From Cristatella mucedo (lineage: Eukaryota; Bryozoa; Phylactolaemata; Cristatellidae), in contig WPIO01000117.1 of NCBI GenBank assembly GCA_009760855.2, forward strand, positions 657,501-721,500: a stretch of 64,000 nt of DNA, given 5' to 3'. This document shows positions 46,660 to 58,240 of this stretch, one piece after another (the stretch's first letter is position 1; each line of letters begins with the position of its first letter). The notes under the pieces are model-generated. The model saw nothing but the letters and a program-made list of their open reading frames with translations, had not been told where the DNA came from and made no database searches. Both the position numbers and the translations under genes were made by a program.

Positions 46660-46990
46660 CATTACAGTGGAACGATGTCGGAAACTGCACACAGGAGCAT
46701 GGACAATACGTAGACGATCATCGCTCGTCGTTCGTTCAGCTCCCGAATGGGTGTCTCTATCGGGTTGTCGCTGAAGGTACCGGAAGCAGCTCGTGGTATC
46801 TGCTGTGCTGCAGCTGAATGTGAAACCTGAGAGCCACGACCGTATATTTAGAGTACATTTGGGCATCCAGAAGACCCTGAGCTGCGTGCAGGAGTGATAA
46901 TTCTGGCCAGGCATGGTAGAAGACATCGTGGAATAGGGAAATACATGCATCGCATCGCAGCTCCAAAAAAGCGCCCCAGACTTTGGGCAA
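46660..46990 (+). pseudogene. Ty3/gypsy integrase zinc-domain remnant
   Basis: Plus-strand frames carry a GCLYRVV segment near 46760, then a LGIQKTLSC and WPGMVEDIVE-type segment (about 46860-46930) and CQLQK-like residues near 46960. The order matches the HHCC zinc-binding N-terminus of gypsy integrases. Each part lies in a different frame, so it is broken. Confidence 0.65.
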
Positions 46991-48286
46991 AAGTTACTCT
47001 GAACCGCATCCAATCAAATTCTCTCGTGCAACTGCACCTTGCCACCAACAACTAATACTAAATCCTGCTTATCTGACCACATGCAGATCTGATTTAGTCT
47101 ACAGTGTGTGCCCTCCTACTCCTCTAAAGTCATATGTGAATCGCGAATCCTCAAGACCCTTGGCATCGATGCTGTCCTTGCGAGAATGTCTGCTTCGCCT
47201 CGGCTGTTCAGTCCCCTTTCAAACCTGTCATCATTTTTAGACTGCTACAACACAACACTAGCTGACATGCTCGACGAGTTTGCACCTCTGTCTAGGCGAA
47301 CTGTGTGCCTTCGCCCAGACTCCCTAAAATATTCCTCTGACATCAAATAAGCTGGGTCTACTAAGCAAAAGCTTGAAGAAGCATGCAAAAGATCAAGGCT
47401 GAAGTCCATCGACAGGCATACGACGACTAATTTACATCATACCAATCGATAATGGAGAAACCCGAGGCTAGCTTTTATGGAAACATTAAAACGCAGATGC
47501 AACGATCCAAAAATGTTGATGTTGACGATCTGCTCGGTCTCACCAACCACTCCCGAGTTTACTCCTGGACTAATGATCCGAGCAATAATCTAGCTGATTG
47601 CTTCGCTAGATTCTCTGCCCAGAAGAAAAGATCAGGGAATCCATCTCTACTGTGCAGCATCCCCAACTAAATGCTGTCCCTGAAATCCTCGCAGCACCTC
47701 GATGTCTGCATTCAAGGTCACTAGTAACCTTGTCCTGAAATTTATTACCAAATCAAAGACAACAAATAGTCCCACAAGCCCTTTTCCCACTGTCCTGCTT
47801 CTGCCATTCATTGATATGCTCTTGCCATGCATACCTGACAACATTAATATATCATTACCTCAGGTCATTTCAGCACGTCTCAAAAGGCTGTAGTCAGGCC
47901 TCTACTCAAGAAAGCCACGCTAGACCAAGAGAACTTGAGCGACTTCCGCCCTGTCTCTCTTTTACCGTTCTCATCAAAGACTGCGAAGATTCGTAGGAGA
48001 TTAACTGAGCTCATACATTTAAACTTCAAACCTTGCTAGTAAGTCACAGTCTATTTTTTACAATCAATACCTGGCGTCAGCATTGGTTCGGGTGCAAAAT
48101 GACCTACTTAGGAATGCAGACATGGGTAGAGTATATATGCTTGTTTTGCTTGATCTTTCGGCAGCTTCTGATACCATCAACCACTAAGTACTTCTTCAGT
48201 GCCTCTCTTCTGGCTCGGACAAGACTGGCGCTGAATTGCAATCTTTCAGGTCCTACCTCCGTGGAAGACTCTAGAGTACTGATGTC

Positions 48287-48490
48287 CATAAATAAATAAA
48301 CAAGTGATAAATAGATAAATACTAGCTGATTTAACAGCCTCTTTTTGTAAAGAGACAGAAGAACCTTTACGGCCATCACCACAGCTTACTCGAGATAAAA
48401 GATCACCCACCACAGGATTCAAACCCACGACCTCAAGGCCGAGGTCGTGAAAAGCAACCGCCTTACCTAGTGAGCCATTACGGCTCATGA
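48287..48490 (-). repeat. SINE-B copy 2
   Basis: Minus strand: A-box-like TGGCTCACTAGGTAAGG, B box GGTTTGAATCC (one change), then a body ending GGCTGTTAAATCAGC and an AATA-type tail. Its insertion splits the LINE RT region, which continues at about 48491. Confidence 0.85.
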
Positions 48491-48762
48491 ATGAAGATCA
48501 TCTGAGAAACCTCTGAAATATGGGGTAAGTTGAGGATCTGTGTTTGGTCCCGTTCTTTTTACGGTTTATACTCTCCCTCTTGCTGATGTTATGGCCAAGC
48601 AAAATCTAGGCTTTTACTTCTTGGCAAATGACACTCAGTTGTACCTGTGCTTTCAACCCTCCCAGCCTTCGAGCACATCAATATCTCTAAACGTCCGTGC
48701 AGCATGTATTTATGACAGCCCCACATGGATGGCAGGAATTTTTTTGAGGTGAATGGTGACAG

Positions 48763-49539
48763 TTGCACCTCTTCTTTGATCTCTCCCAGCCTTCGAGCAC
48801 CTCGAATTCTTTTAACTTACTTGCTGCATGTATTCATCATATCCCCACGTGGATGGCAACAGATTTTCAAAAACTAAACGATGATAAAACTAACTTACAA
48901 GTTATGGGCAAACCCAGTGTGATTCGGAAATTGGAAAGGCTGACGCTCAAAATTGGCTGTGCCAGCATATCTTCTGTGGAATCAGCTCGATATCTAGGTA
49001 CCATGTTCCAAAGTGACCTCTCGTTAGACGACCATATCAGCTCCACAGTCAAATCTGCATACTTTCAGCTGCATAGCATTGCTAAAATTCGGGCTTGTTT
49101 AGATAAGGACACCACGTCTAAGTTGGTGAATGCATTCGTGACATTACGTCTCGACTTCTGCAACTCACTGCTTGCTGGCCTCCCGGCATGTGCGATCAGG
49201 CGATTACAGCTGGTACGAAACTCTGCAGCTAGGCTGGTCCGTCGTGTGCGTCACAGCTGCCACATCATATCACTTCTCGCCGATCTGCACTGGCTACAAG
49301 TCAAGCAACGGATCGACTTCAAGGTTTTTCGCTCACTTTTAAGTCAGTTCATTCTTTGGATCCAGCCTATCTGTCAGAACTACTCCCCCACCAGGCCAAG
49401 CATCGTATCACCGGCTTTTCGGAATCCAACAGTCTACCAATACCTCGTACAAATCTCAAATTATTCGGAGACCGTGCATTTAGTTCGTATGCTCCCAAAG
49501 CCTAGAACTTCCTCCGACTTGCATCAGAACATCCCCTGA
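48763..49539 (+). CDS. LINE reverse transcriptase thumb/C-terminal ORF (258 codons, partial)
   Basis: Begins inside the LINE ORF after a local duplication, so its Met is not the native start. It carries [41 protein letters not shown] and RRLQLVRNSAARL segments, which match the 355-aa ORF near 9 kb. The YxDD box lies upstream of it in another frame. Nonfunctional fragment of the long LINE copy. Confidence 0.8.
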   Translation: MHLFFDLSQPSSTSNSFNLLAACIHHIPTWMATDFQKLNDDKTNLQVMGKPSVIRKLERLTLKIGCASISSVESARYLGTMFQSDLSLDDHISSTVKSAYFQLHSIAKIRACLDKDTTSKLVNAFVTLRLDFCNSLLAGLPACAIRRLQLVRNSAARLVRRVRHSCHIISLLADLHWLQVKQRIDFKVFRSLLSQFILWIQPICQNYSPTRPSIVSPAFRNPTVYQYLVQISNYSETVHLVRMLPKPRTSSDLHQNIP

Positions 49540-49836
49540 CTTGAACATGTTTAAAACGAACTTAAAAACACACCTGTTTAGGAAAGCATTTAGTGGGTCC
49601 CTGTGATTCGTCCTTTATGTGCTTATGCCTGCTGACACTGTTCATGCTGCAATTAACTAAATATACATGCTGACCCTGTGCATGTCACCCCTAACCACGT
49701 TATTCATGTAGTTTATCAAGCATGATATTATTCACCATTCTATCGCTATTCCTTTTGCGGCAAATGTAAAGTGCCTAGAAAGAGGTTGAGTTCTCCGAGG
49801 GAGCTTTATCAAGTGCATCATTATTAATAATATTAT

Positions 49837-50780
49837 TACGATAAAACCAACTTACTAGTAATAAGCAAATCAAGTGTGACCCGGAAGCTATAAAAGCTAA
49901 CGCTTAAAATCGGCTCTGCCAGCATACCTCATATTGAATCTGAACGAAATATAGGTTTTATGTTCCAAAGTGACCTATCGTAAGATGACCACAACGGCTC
50001 CACAATCAAGTCTGCCTACATTCAGCTACATATCATTGCTAAAACTCAGGATCGTTTAGACAGGGTTACTACATCTAAATTGGTTCATGCATTTGTGACA
50101 TCCCGTCTTGACTTCTGTAACTCACTACTTGCTGGTCTACCGGCATTCGCAATCAGGCTCTTACAGCTGGTGCACAACTCTGCAGCCAGGTTTGTCTGTC
50201 GTGAGCTTCACAGTTGTTACATTTAACAACTCCTCGGTGACCTGCACTGGCTATCAGTCAAGCTTCAAGGTTCTGTCGCTCACTCTTAGGAACCTTCATT
50301 CTTGGCTCCAGCCTACCTTTCACATATACTGCCCCAATAGTCTAAGCACTGTCCCAGCAGCTTTTCAGATTCGAACTGTTTACCTATGCTTTGTACAAAC
50401 CTCAAATCCTTTGGAGACTGAGCCTTTAGTTCGTAAGCTCCCAAAGCCTGGAGCTCATTCCCGGATTTTATCACGACATCCTCTGACTTGGCTACATTTA
50501 ATAAGAAATTAAAAACACAGCTATTCATCACGGTATTTAGCGGGCTCGGTGACTCGACATCGTGTGCTTATGCCTGCTCAAACTTTGCGTACTGCCACTA
50601 AACGAACCTGCGTGCTGACTGTGTCCATGTCACCCCTAACCATTTCATTCTTGTTATGGATTGAGCCTGATACCACTAGCCATTCAATCGAGCTTCCTTC
50701 GCAGCAAATGCAAAGCGCCTAGAAAGAGGTTGAATTCTCCTAGGGGCTTAATCAAGTGTATTTTTATCATTTCTATTGTT
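49837..50780 (+). mobile_element. L2-like LINE, second plus-strand copy
   Basis: Starts at the K-T-N-LL region immediately after the tail of the previous copy and runs through the C-terminus (a 134-codon frame at 50108-50512) to a weak hairpin and tail at about 50700-50780. More diverged than its neighbour, so it is probably the older target. Confidence 0.75.
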
Positions 50781-50929
50781 ATGCGAAACGAGGAAGCATT
50801 TGATCTGGAGAGAATTGTCTTGGCGGTCTCCTAAAGTGCCGTTAGAGAGCTATTTAAGTTGACACCATACTGGCATATTAAACGTTGGAATAACCACAGA
50901 TAAAGTGGCTTATAGAAGCATTCTTCGAA

Positions 50930-51530
50930 TGAATGATAATCATAACAATAACTATAAATTTTAATAGCACCTTTAGAGAACGTAATATCTTTCTAGGCGC
51001 TTTGCGCTAGCTTTATTTAAGTAATGATTGAATGGTTAGCAGTAGCATGCTCAATTACAACAAGCATAACATGGTAGGCCTCGACGTAAACAGAGTGAGC
51101 ATGCAATACAGTTAGTAGTAGCGTGTGCAGTAACAGCATGCATCCCCATACTGAGAACGATTAGCATGGACCCGTTGAGTGCTGCGATAAATAGATGTAA
51201 TTTTCACTTTTTAAATTTCAAAACGGGAAATGTGGTGACGCCATTCGGAAGTGATTTTTAGGCTTTGGAATCATATGGACTATAGGCAGGGTCTCCAAAG
51301 GATTTGAGGTTCGTACGAGAGGTTTGCAAATGATGATATTCTTAAAAGCGGCTGGTACGTCGCTTGGCCCTGTGGGAATTTAGATCTGAGGCTGGAGCCA
51401 AAGAATTAAGAGACCTACAAGTTAGGAACAGCATCTTGAAGTGTACTGCTTACCCGTTAGCGAGTACAGATCGGCGGGAAGTGGTTTGGAATGGCAGCTG
51501 CCAGGCTCACAACATACAAGCGGTGTTCTA
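50930..51530 (-). mobile_element. L2-like LINE, decayed
   Basis: Minus strand: tail and hairpin at about 50935-51010, then 3' UTR and the ORF C-terminus (GGAAGTGATTTTTAGGCTTTGG corresponds to the AWNSLP-type region). Heavily mutated. Confidence 0.7.
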
Positions 51531-52589
51531 TGTGTAAACGTCGGCCTCCGAAGAGAGTAAAGCACTACATTTGAAATATGGAGCAAGGCCAAGGCCAACT
51601 GTTGTGGGGCTGAGTGCCGAAAAACGAATTCTTCTTTTGTAGGTACTGATTCAGAAACTTGTAGCATAACTGTTCAGTGTTCTACCGATTGAGCATAATA
51701 GCCAAGCTTACGCTTGGAGAGTCCTGAAAATACCGGATACTGATTGCATCAAGTTCCGATACTATAACTCAGTAAACTTTAGCCTGGCTCGATGCCTTCT
51801 CGGTCCATGTCGGAAAGCCACCACTGTAAAATATACCGTTCTGAGACATTTGCCGTGAGCCAAGTTTAAATAAAGATAGAAATAATAATAAATTCAACAA
51901 GCTTAAGCGTATCTTAAGACAAATCGACGACATTTTCACCTGAACCGGACATAGAACTCTGCTGTCGATAACCACCGGTGCACAGCCGGGATCAAGTTTA
52001 CTCAGCATTAGCGACAGCTACAGATGCCTGAATATCATTAAAGCGATAGCTGTGTCTGCTGAGAATGCAGTCTAATATTGGACGCAAGGAATGTAATTAG
52101 ATTTCAAACGAGGGTAGCAGTCGATGTACAACCATAAGAAGGGGCGAAATCCTCGATGGCAAGGTGACCTTTGCCCTTTGTACGAGTAGCATGGATAAAA
52201 TGGCAACGATTTCATGAGGTATCGACTTTACTAGCAGTAGTATCGGCCGGACGGAAAAAAAATCAGCCGACCTAGGTGAGGCGGGCTGTTTCCGAAACGT
52301 CCTTCAGGTGGCTCGAGACTACAAAGTCCCTGTGCCTGCAGTTGCCACTGGCAGCAGCATTACGAGAGCCCAAGCTAAGGCGATTGATACTGCATATAGG
52401 TGTAAAGTACGGACCCGATGTTCTTCGGGAATCACCTTAACCTGGAGCATTTTATTCTTCCAGGCGAGAAGATATTTTAACTTTCGCTACGTCTCTCAGC
52501 AGGCTCTGTCATGCTTGCTGAAAAACAAGCCGGAGAAACAAATGGCTCGGTCACCACAAGGAAAGCCAGATGCTGTGCTAACAAGGAAG
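51531..52589. other. Unassigned DNA
   Basis: A 148-codon plus-strand frame begins at 52308; its C-terminal half overlaps LINE material and its N-terminal half has no motif I recognise. No host gene supported. Confidence 0.35.
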
Positions 52590-53900
52590 CGGTTAAGAAG
52601 ATGGTTGATGGCATTTATTAGCCTACCGGGACGTGGTAAAAGCTTTACTCAGCCTTTGCTAGGATTGACTGTTATAATCTACAATGATCCTCCTATGTGT
52701 GACGATAGACAGTCAATCCTGATCTTTCATAGGCTTTCTCAAGCTTGGGCTTAGTAGACCTAGTTAATTAAATGTCTGTGGTAAATCCTAGGCCGTCTGG
52801 GAGGTTAGAACGTTGTGCTTAGTCATTGGTTCAAATTCGTTAAGCATGTCAGCAAGTATGGCGCTGGAGCATTATACCAATGTTGACAGGTCAGAAGGTA
52901 AACGGAGCAGTGGATGGGCGAAAGCGTCAGGGCGAAAAAGGTATTTTTGCTCTAACAACATCAAAGTCAAAGTTCATCAGGTTTGGCAATTTACAGACGA
53001 TTGCAAATGTGAAGGATGACATGCACTGTAGAAATCGACTTGCGTCACGAGATCCCATGACTTGACCACATTTACAAAGCAGCTAGAAACCTACCTATTT
53101 ATGACAGCATTTAGCGGGTCCATGTGATTCATCCTTCATGTGCTCAGGCGTGCTGACGCTGCAAGCTGCCACTAACCGTACTTGCATGTTGACCCTGTGC
53201 ATGGCACCCTTAGCCATGCTATTCATGTTGTGTATCAAAAACATGATGCCACTCACCATTCGATCGTGTTTCCTTTGCAGCAAATGTAAAGCACCTAGAG
53301 AGAGATCAAGTTCTCTGATGATTCTTTATCAAGTGTGCTAATATTATTATTATTAGAATGAATGAGATCGGCATACGATCAGCTGAGCAGAATAATTTTA
53401 TAGTAATGGAGGGTAGCACACACTTGTTGGAGAATATTTGGTCAAGTGTTTCCCTTGTCGTAAGTGGGGTTTTCACATAAGTCACAAGAAAAAAGAGAGT
53501 CAGTCAGTATACGAACATAAGCGCATAATGCATCAGTAAGTCGTCAAAAGGTTTAAATCATCCATAACGAGAAAAATTGATATCTTTCACACAGAGTCGA
53601 AATCATATCACAAAAATCCGTTACATATGAAGACTTGGCACCTGGTGGGCGATAAGCTGCTGCCAATATTGCCAGGTTTTTGTCGGAAGTACTTGAAACA
53701 TGATATTCAAAAGGTTGCTTCCTAAGGACTGTAGATGGTTTGGAATTCAACAAGGAGCAATCGAAAATGGCAACTATACTAGCTTTTATTTATTTAAGTG
53801 TATGAAAGAACGAGAAACCTGTTGTGGAAGCCTCTGCTTTAGTCGGGCTGTTAGTCGATTTCAGCCAGATCTTCGTCAAATCGAGCAGGTTAAGATTCCC
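52590..53900 (-). mobile_element. L2-like LINE, endonuclease and linker part, split by another LINE
   Basis: Minus-strand LINE sequence at 52590-53026 (linker; the CCTAGGCCGTCTGGGAGGT segment also occurs near 40820) and at 53358-53900 (endonuclease; a CCATAACGAGAAAAAT segment parallels 41260). The intervening 53027-53357 is a plus-strand LINE. All frames are broken. Confidence 0.75.
53027..53357 (+). mobile_element. L2-like LINE, short, nested
   Basis: Plus-strand 3' end: the ORF tail, the 3' UTR, the hairpin with GAGAGAGATCAAGTTCTCTG at about 53297, and an ATT tail ending at 53357. It interrupts the minus-strand LINE endonuclease part. Confidence 0.8.
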
Positions 53901-53999
53901 ATTGATAAAAATCTCATGTGTTAGTAGGGGTTTATTACACACTAAGCTAGCTTTCCAAAGACAAGCGTTAAGTTGGGCAGAAGTGGTAATTTAAGGCCT

Positions 54000-54475
54000 G
54001 AATGTATGTGTATGTATCTCCGTCAGTAACTCCACAAAGTCATAAAGACCATGTGGGTGTTACGCAGGAGAGTTTTGTACAGCGCACTCACAGCCTAAGC
54101 GGCTTTCGGTACGCATTCGGTAGCCAACAGACTTCGTCTCACGCAACAAAGAAAAAGTGGGAAGCATAGCAGAGTCAGGAGAGCAGTTGAGGTAGTGAGT
54201 AGCATAGAAGTAGCAGTTCAGGACCGCTGAAAAAGATGTGCCATAGTCGGCAGTTGGTGTGTAGTTGTCGTTGTGTAAGAATTTTGGAAGTGAGTTCCAC
54301 AGTCTAGGACCTGCTGAGCTAAAGCTTCTGTCGCCAACTGTCTTTAAGCTGAGGAATGGGACAGCTAATTTATTGTCCGCACAGGACCTGATGGCGCGAA
54401 AAGGCTGAAACTGATGCAGCAGTTCAGCTAGGTACGAAAGACTGTACTTGGTTACAATGAGCATGCTACTACCAG
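54000..54475 (-). repeat. Family-2 LINE 3' copy E
   Basis: A 134-codon minus-strand frame (54060-54464) includes SFSSAGPRLWNSLPKFL, the C-terminal motif of CR1/L2-type LINEs, and a Cys/Ser-rich end. It runs to the 3' UTR and a TGTATGTAT tail on the low-coordinate side. This is the longest family-2 frame in the window. 5'-truncated, so no RT motif is present. Confidence 0.8.
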
Positions 54476-54479
54476 ATAT

Positions 54480-54582
54480 TTGATCGTGCTATATTTGCAG
54501 CATACGCAAAAACTAAACCAACTAAAAAATAGACCAAGCTCTCCGAGGGCGCTATAAAAATGCACTATTTTTATTAACATCT
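54480..54582 (+). repeat. L2-like LINE tail, decayed
   Basis: The GATCGTGCT-type segment precedes a weak hairpin, ending in GGGCGCTATAAAAATGCACT. Confidence 0.55.
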
Positions 54583-54935
54583 GGTTGATAAGCCACGTAT
54601 TGAAGCGTACTGTTGCATTGGCTAAGGTATGACAATCGATCGCCTGTATTGCCTGATAATGTCAATGCCTGCTTGAATACGATAAGATGTGATCACACTT
54701 TAAATATTACATTACATTTCATTCCTGCACATTACATCACTGTACATTACAGTGCTGTGCAATGAAGGAAAAGCTGAAGCCTCGCACACCTTATCCCAGT
54801 TTTCAATGGATTTTGATTCGCTTGAGTAATTCTCGCCCGATTCGGTCGATCACCATTCGCTGCCACAGGCTAAAAGCCCACACTGAACTATGACTACGTG
54901 TGCACACTTTAAACGCCATGATGGGTGGGAGATAT

Positions 54936-55038
54936 GCAGTCATTTCCCTTTGCAGCAAATGTAAAGCGCCTAGAAAGAGATTAAGTTCTCTGAGGGCGCT
55001 TTATCAAGCGCATTGTTATTATATTATTATTATTATAA
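54936..55038 (+). repeat. L2-like LINE tail
   Basis: Well-preserved tail with AGCGCC, the AGAGATTAAGTTCTCT core, GGCGCTTTATC and an ATT run. Tail-only. Confidence 0.85.
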
Positions 55039-56780
55039 CTGTAGTGTGGTGCATCCAATTAGGTCTATTTGTGACAACTCATTATCGTCCCATGTCTTTA
55101 CCATAGATTGCCATGCCTCACTCATTAAACGCTGAAAAAATGGGTTAAAATGTTGTGAACGGGCTTCGAGCGCAGTGCGATGGTATACGCTACGAAAATT
55201 GAAGCTTCGCAGCCTATTTCCAACGACTGCAATATTGACCGCAGTCAATCCTGTCGACTTCAATACGTTTCCCGAGATTTTAACTTTGAAATGAGTTTCA
55301 GTATCAGATTTAATGGCGTGGTTGGACTTTTAACTCAGTGCCCAGTAATGCACAAGGAAAATTGTAGCTTCACTCTAACACTTTATTTTTCTTTATCGAT
55401 TTGTACGACATCGTAATGGATTTTTGTATCGGCCCCGTCGATTGTTGTGCATCGCTCGACAATTAGACAATGAAATAACTGGCTCTTATAAAACAGAAAA
55501 AGTTTAGAAAGAGTTTTCTAGCGAGACCGGAAGAGTTATCGCCAATTTAGCGGACCGCACTCTGACAGTAGCCGAGCTTTAAAGGGCAGAGAGAAATTAG
55601 AGCTCTCGCCAGCGGATGCGGACACGGACACGGCTCGCGAAACTAGCGTGGCCTGCAAGCGATGCTGACGCCTCGAGAAATGCAACGCCTCCGAAATCGA
55701 GGCTCTGGCAGCATCCAGCCACAGCATCCAGGAAAAGTGATGTTCTCCTCTGCCTCTGCCTTCCGGCGGAGGCGACAGCCTGGCTCGCACGACTGATGGT
55801 CACGTTACGTCGCATGTTCTCGGACAATTTGCTACTGAGCAGAGCATTGAGCCACCCTAGCTGAACCGGCCTAAATGGCTTGCAGCAAAACAAAAGAATT
55901 GAATGTGTGCGACTAAGCCAGTTAATAAGGCAATAATGGCAGTCTATCTCACCAAGCGCAGACATTAGCTGCCAGCCCCGGCAGATATACAATGCCGGGA
56001 GAGCGTTTCAGAGGCTTCGATGTCCTGAGGTTGAAAGGGCATGCTGGAAAAGTGGAACTTGTCAAGTCGACGTCCATAGTGCGTACTGAGGGGCACAGCG
56101 CGGTGCTAACCCGCTATAGACGTCGCTAACTATCTCAGAGGTATACTAGCTGACCTCAGCGGCGTAGCAATTGAGGGCAGGGTGCACATGTCTGAGGGCT
56201 CCACGGTCAAGGGGGCGCCAAAAGCACAATGCATGGTGCATATTTAAAAAAATAATTCGTGAGGGAGCATTTATCTTGGTTTCAGGCAAGTCCTTGTTTC
56301 AATGGCCGTGACTGTGGCTGGCCGAACGAGTTAGGCTGCTTAAAGCTCGTCCGGTCCATGCAGTGCTGCAGCAAGGATGTTGTCTGCCGCTCACTTGAAC
56401 TCTTCGTCGCCAAAATATTAAGTTTGAGAAAGTGATAAGTGAGAGTGCTTATTTTATTTAGGCTGTATCATATTTAGAGACATTGTGTGCATTGAGTCTC
56501 CTGCGTGCGCATATGGACGACATCTCGCTTCCAATCTTCCCGAGCCTTCGTGACAACGTCCCCTCAGACCAAACCTCTTTTCCGGGAGACGCAGTCATCG
56601 GTGTGACGGTCAGCGGTACTTCAGACCAACCTCCGTGAACTGCATCGTTCACCACGGCTACTGCTAGGTGAAAGGTTCATGAAAAAAGCAGGCTCTGCTC
56701 TGTGAGGACGAAGAAAGTCTCCGTTCGGACGTTGGAGTGCCAATGGTACCACAAGTGGAGGAAATATGGAACCTAGTATA
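55039..56780. other. Unassigned DNA
   Basis: Overlapping frames near 55536-55992 on both strands are GC-rich and lack motifs. No gene or named element is supported. Confidence 0.4.
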
Positions 56781-56872
56781 GATCGTGCTTCCCTTGGCGA
56801 AATTGTAAAGCGTCTAGAAACACGTTGCTTTGTGGGGGCGCTTTATCAAATGTATTATTACTACTTTTATCC
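56781..56872 (+). repeat. L2-like LINE tail
   Basis: GATCGTGCTTCCC segment, hairpin ending GGGGCGCTTTATC and an ATTATT end. It lies just upstream of the hAT remnant. Confidence 0.7.
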
Positions 56873-56974
56873 ACTGCAATTTCCAAAGTGCTGACTCTGA
56901 ATGATATTGGCTACCTGAAGTTTGACCAAATCTATGTTTTACATTTCATTTTGAAATGCTGCAACAATTTATGA

Positions 56975-58240
56975 TCTCATCTAGGACCAAATCGAATATG
57001 CCAAAATGTCCATGCAAGATTGCAGGTCAAAACGCTACGACAACGCAGCAGTCACTTTTGGCTTCTTGTCAGGTGTCCAAAAGAAAACCCTGTCCATAAA
57101 CGAGAAGGCATTTTTGTAAACTGTATTAGCCACAGCTTGAACAGGGTATGAGTTCACGCTGCAAGTCAAGATTCCGCTGTAATTACCCTTTTTGGAACTA
57201 TAGATACTACCTACTTATTCTTTTCATAATCAACTCTGAGGTGGAAAAAACTGAATAAAGTCTTAAACATCAGTCAAACGTGACTCTGCAACGAGGTGCA
57301 GTGCAATATAGGAGGCTGCGGAAGCTATCAATAATGAACTAAAAGTAATTGTAGGTATTTTTGATCAACTGCCTGAGGACACAAGTAGAACAACTGAAAC
57401 AAGAAGTGAAGCTGGTAATCTACTAATCTCCTACAATGAGGTTTGAAATTTAAATTTATGGGTCAGTTGCCGCTTTGGTATATTAAGGAAGAGTGACCGA
57501 GTTTAGACAAGACTACTAGATCCAAAGATAAACTTCGAAGACGCGTCAAGTGATATCCACTATCTTAAAATTGAATTTACAAGACTTCGATAAGACCTAT
57601 TCTAGCAGTCACTACTAGATTCCAAAGGGAGATGTGAATTTAGGGAAGTTGCCGTCGTCCACAGAATCCGCCGAACGACGCAAACACCTGGATAACTCTC
57701 TCAAAATTTGGTCTCGTGGCAGAGGCGATTTCCAGGATAATGTAGAGCCGAGAGATCTATCCCGACAACAAAATACAACTAAATTTTCTTGGCTTACAGA
57801 TATTGATGTCAAATTTGGTTTCTTGTTGGAAGTTGAGCAGCTTTTGATGTCTCTCGACCAGACCAGACAACCCAGCAATGACTAGCTATTAGTAGCTTAT
57901 ATCGTTCAGACATTGATGGGGCAGAGCTGTACATCAAAGTATGTGACTGCAAAAAGCTTCTCGGTATACTTCACGACTAGGCACCAGATGCCGTGCTGAA
58001 AATCTGATCTTTCGTTGTCAGTTATGAAGAAGATGAGTTTCCTAATTTGAGGGCTACCCTGCAAGTTCTTGCCAGCATAGCCTTACCAGTTTCCAGTTGC
58101 GAAAGTTACTATTTCAAGCTGAAGATAATCCTATCTGACAAAACGTCAATCGGGCAGGATCGACTCTCTGCTTTGGCCTTGCCAAGAATAGAGAAAGAAA
58201 CTTTTGAAAAAATACTGACTTTCAAACTGCAATAGACCAG
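56975..58240 (+). pseudogene. hAT transposase remnant, ZMYM-like
   Basis: Plus-strand segments include a CRSKRYDNAAV segment near 57020, an ETRSEAGNLLISYNE segment near 57400, and the C-terminal SIALPVSSCESYYFKLKII (58070-58130) then DRLSALALPRIE (about 58160-58195). This resembles the dimerisation region of hAT transposases in ZMYM1/ZMYM6-type proteins (family recalled). Many stops and shifts make it inactive. I found no terminal inverted repeats. Confidence 0.75.

Larger units (their letters stand above)
41640..46990 (+). mobile_element. Decayed Ty3/gypsy gag-pol with three later insertions
   Basis: Plus-strand pieces follow the canonical order. A gag-like C-terminal segment is at about 41770-41900, a protease-end segment (FEVLLGTDFLGQL) at about 42640-42680, RT at 43240-43960, RNase H at 44140-44359 continuing at 45707-45960, and integrase zinc-domain-like sequence at about 46660-46990. 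It is split by an LINE tail (42337-42438), solo LTR 3 (44360-45706) and an LINE copy (45965-46654). No LTRs of its own were identified, so its full boundaries are unknown. Stops and frameshifts make it inactive. Confidence 0.8.
46990..49836 (+). mobile_element. L2-like LINE, long plus-strand copy
   Basis: Runs from the end of the endonuclease and linker (an LDCYNTTLADML segment near 47240, as in the 37.7-41.6 kb copy), through RT, C-terminal domain and 3' tail. A SINE-B copy is nested at 48287-48490. The 258-codon frame at 48763-49539 is the largest open part, covering thumb and C-terminus. A short internal duplication is at about 48640-48860. Frameshifts prevent function. Its 5' side adjoins the gypsy integrase remnant. 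Confidence 0.85.

Noticed and set aside
52308-52754. A 148-codon frame as a host gene
   Set aside because: Its second half is LINE antisense sequence; the first half has no recognisable motif.
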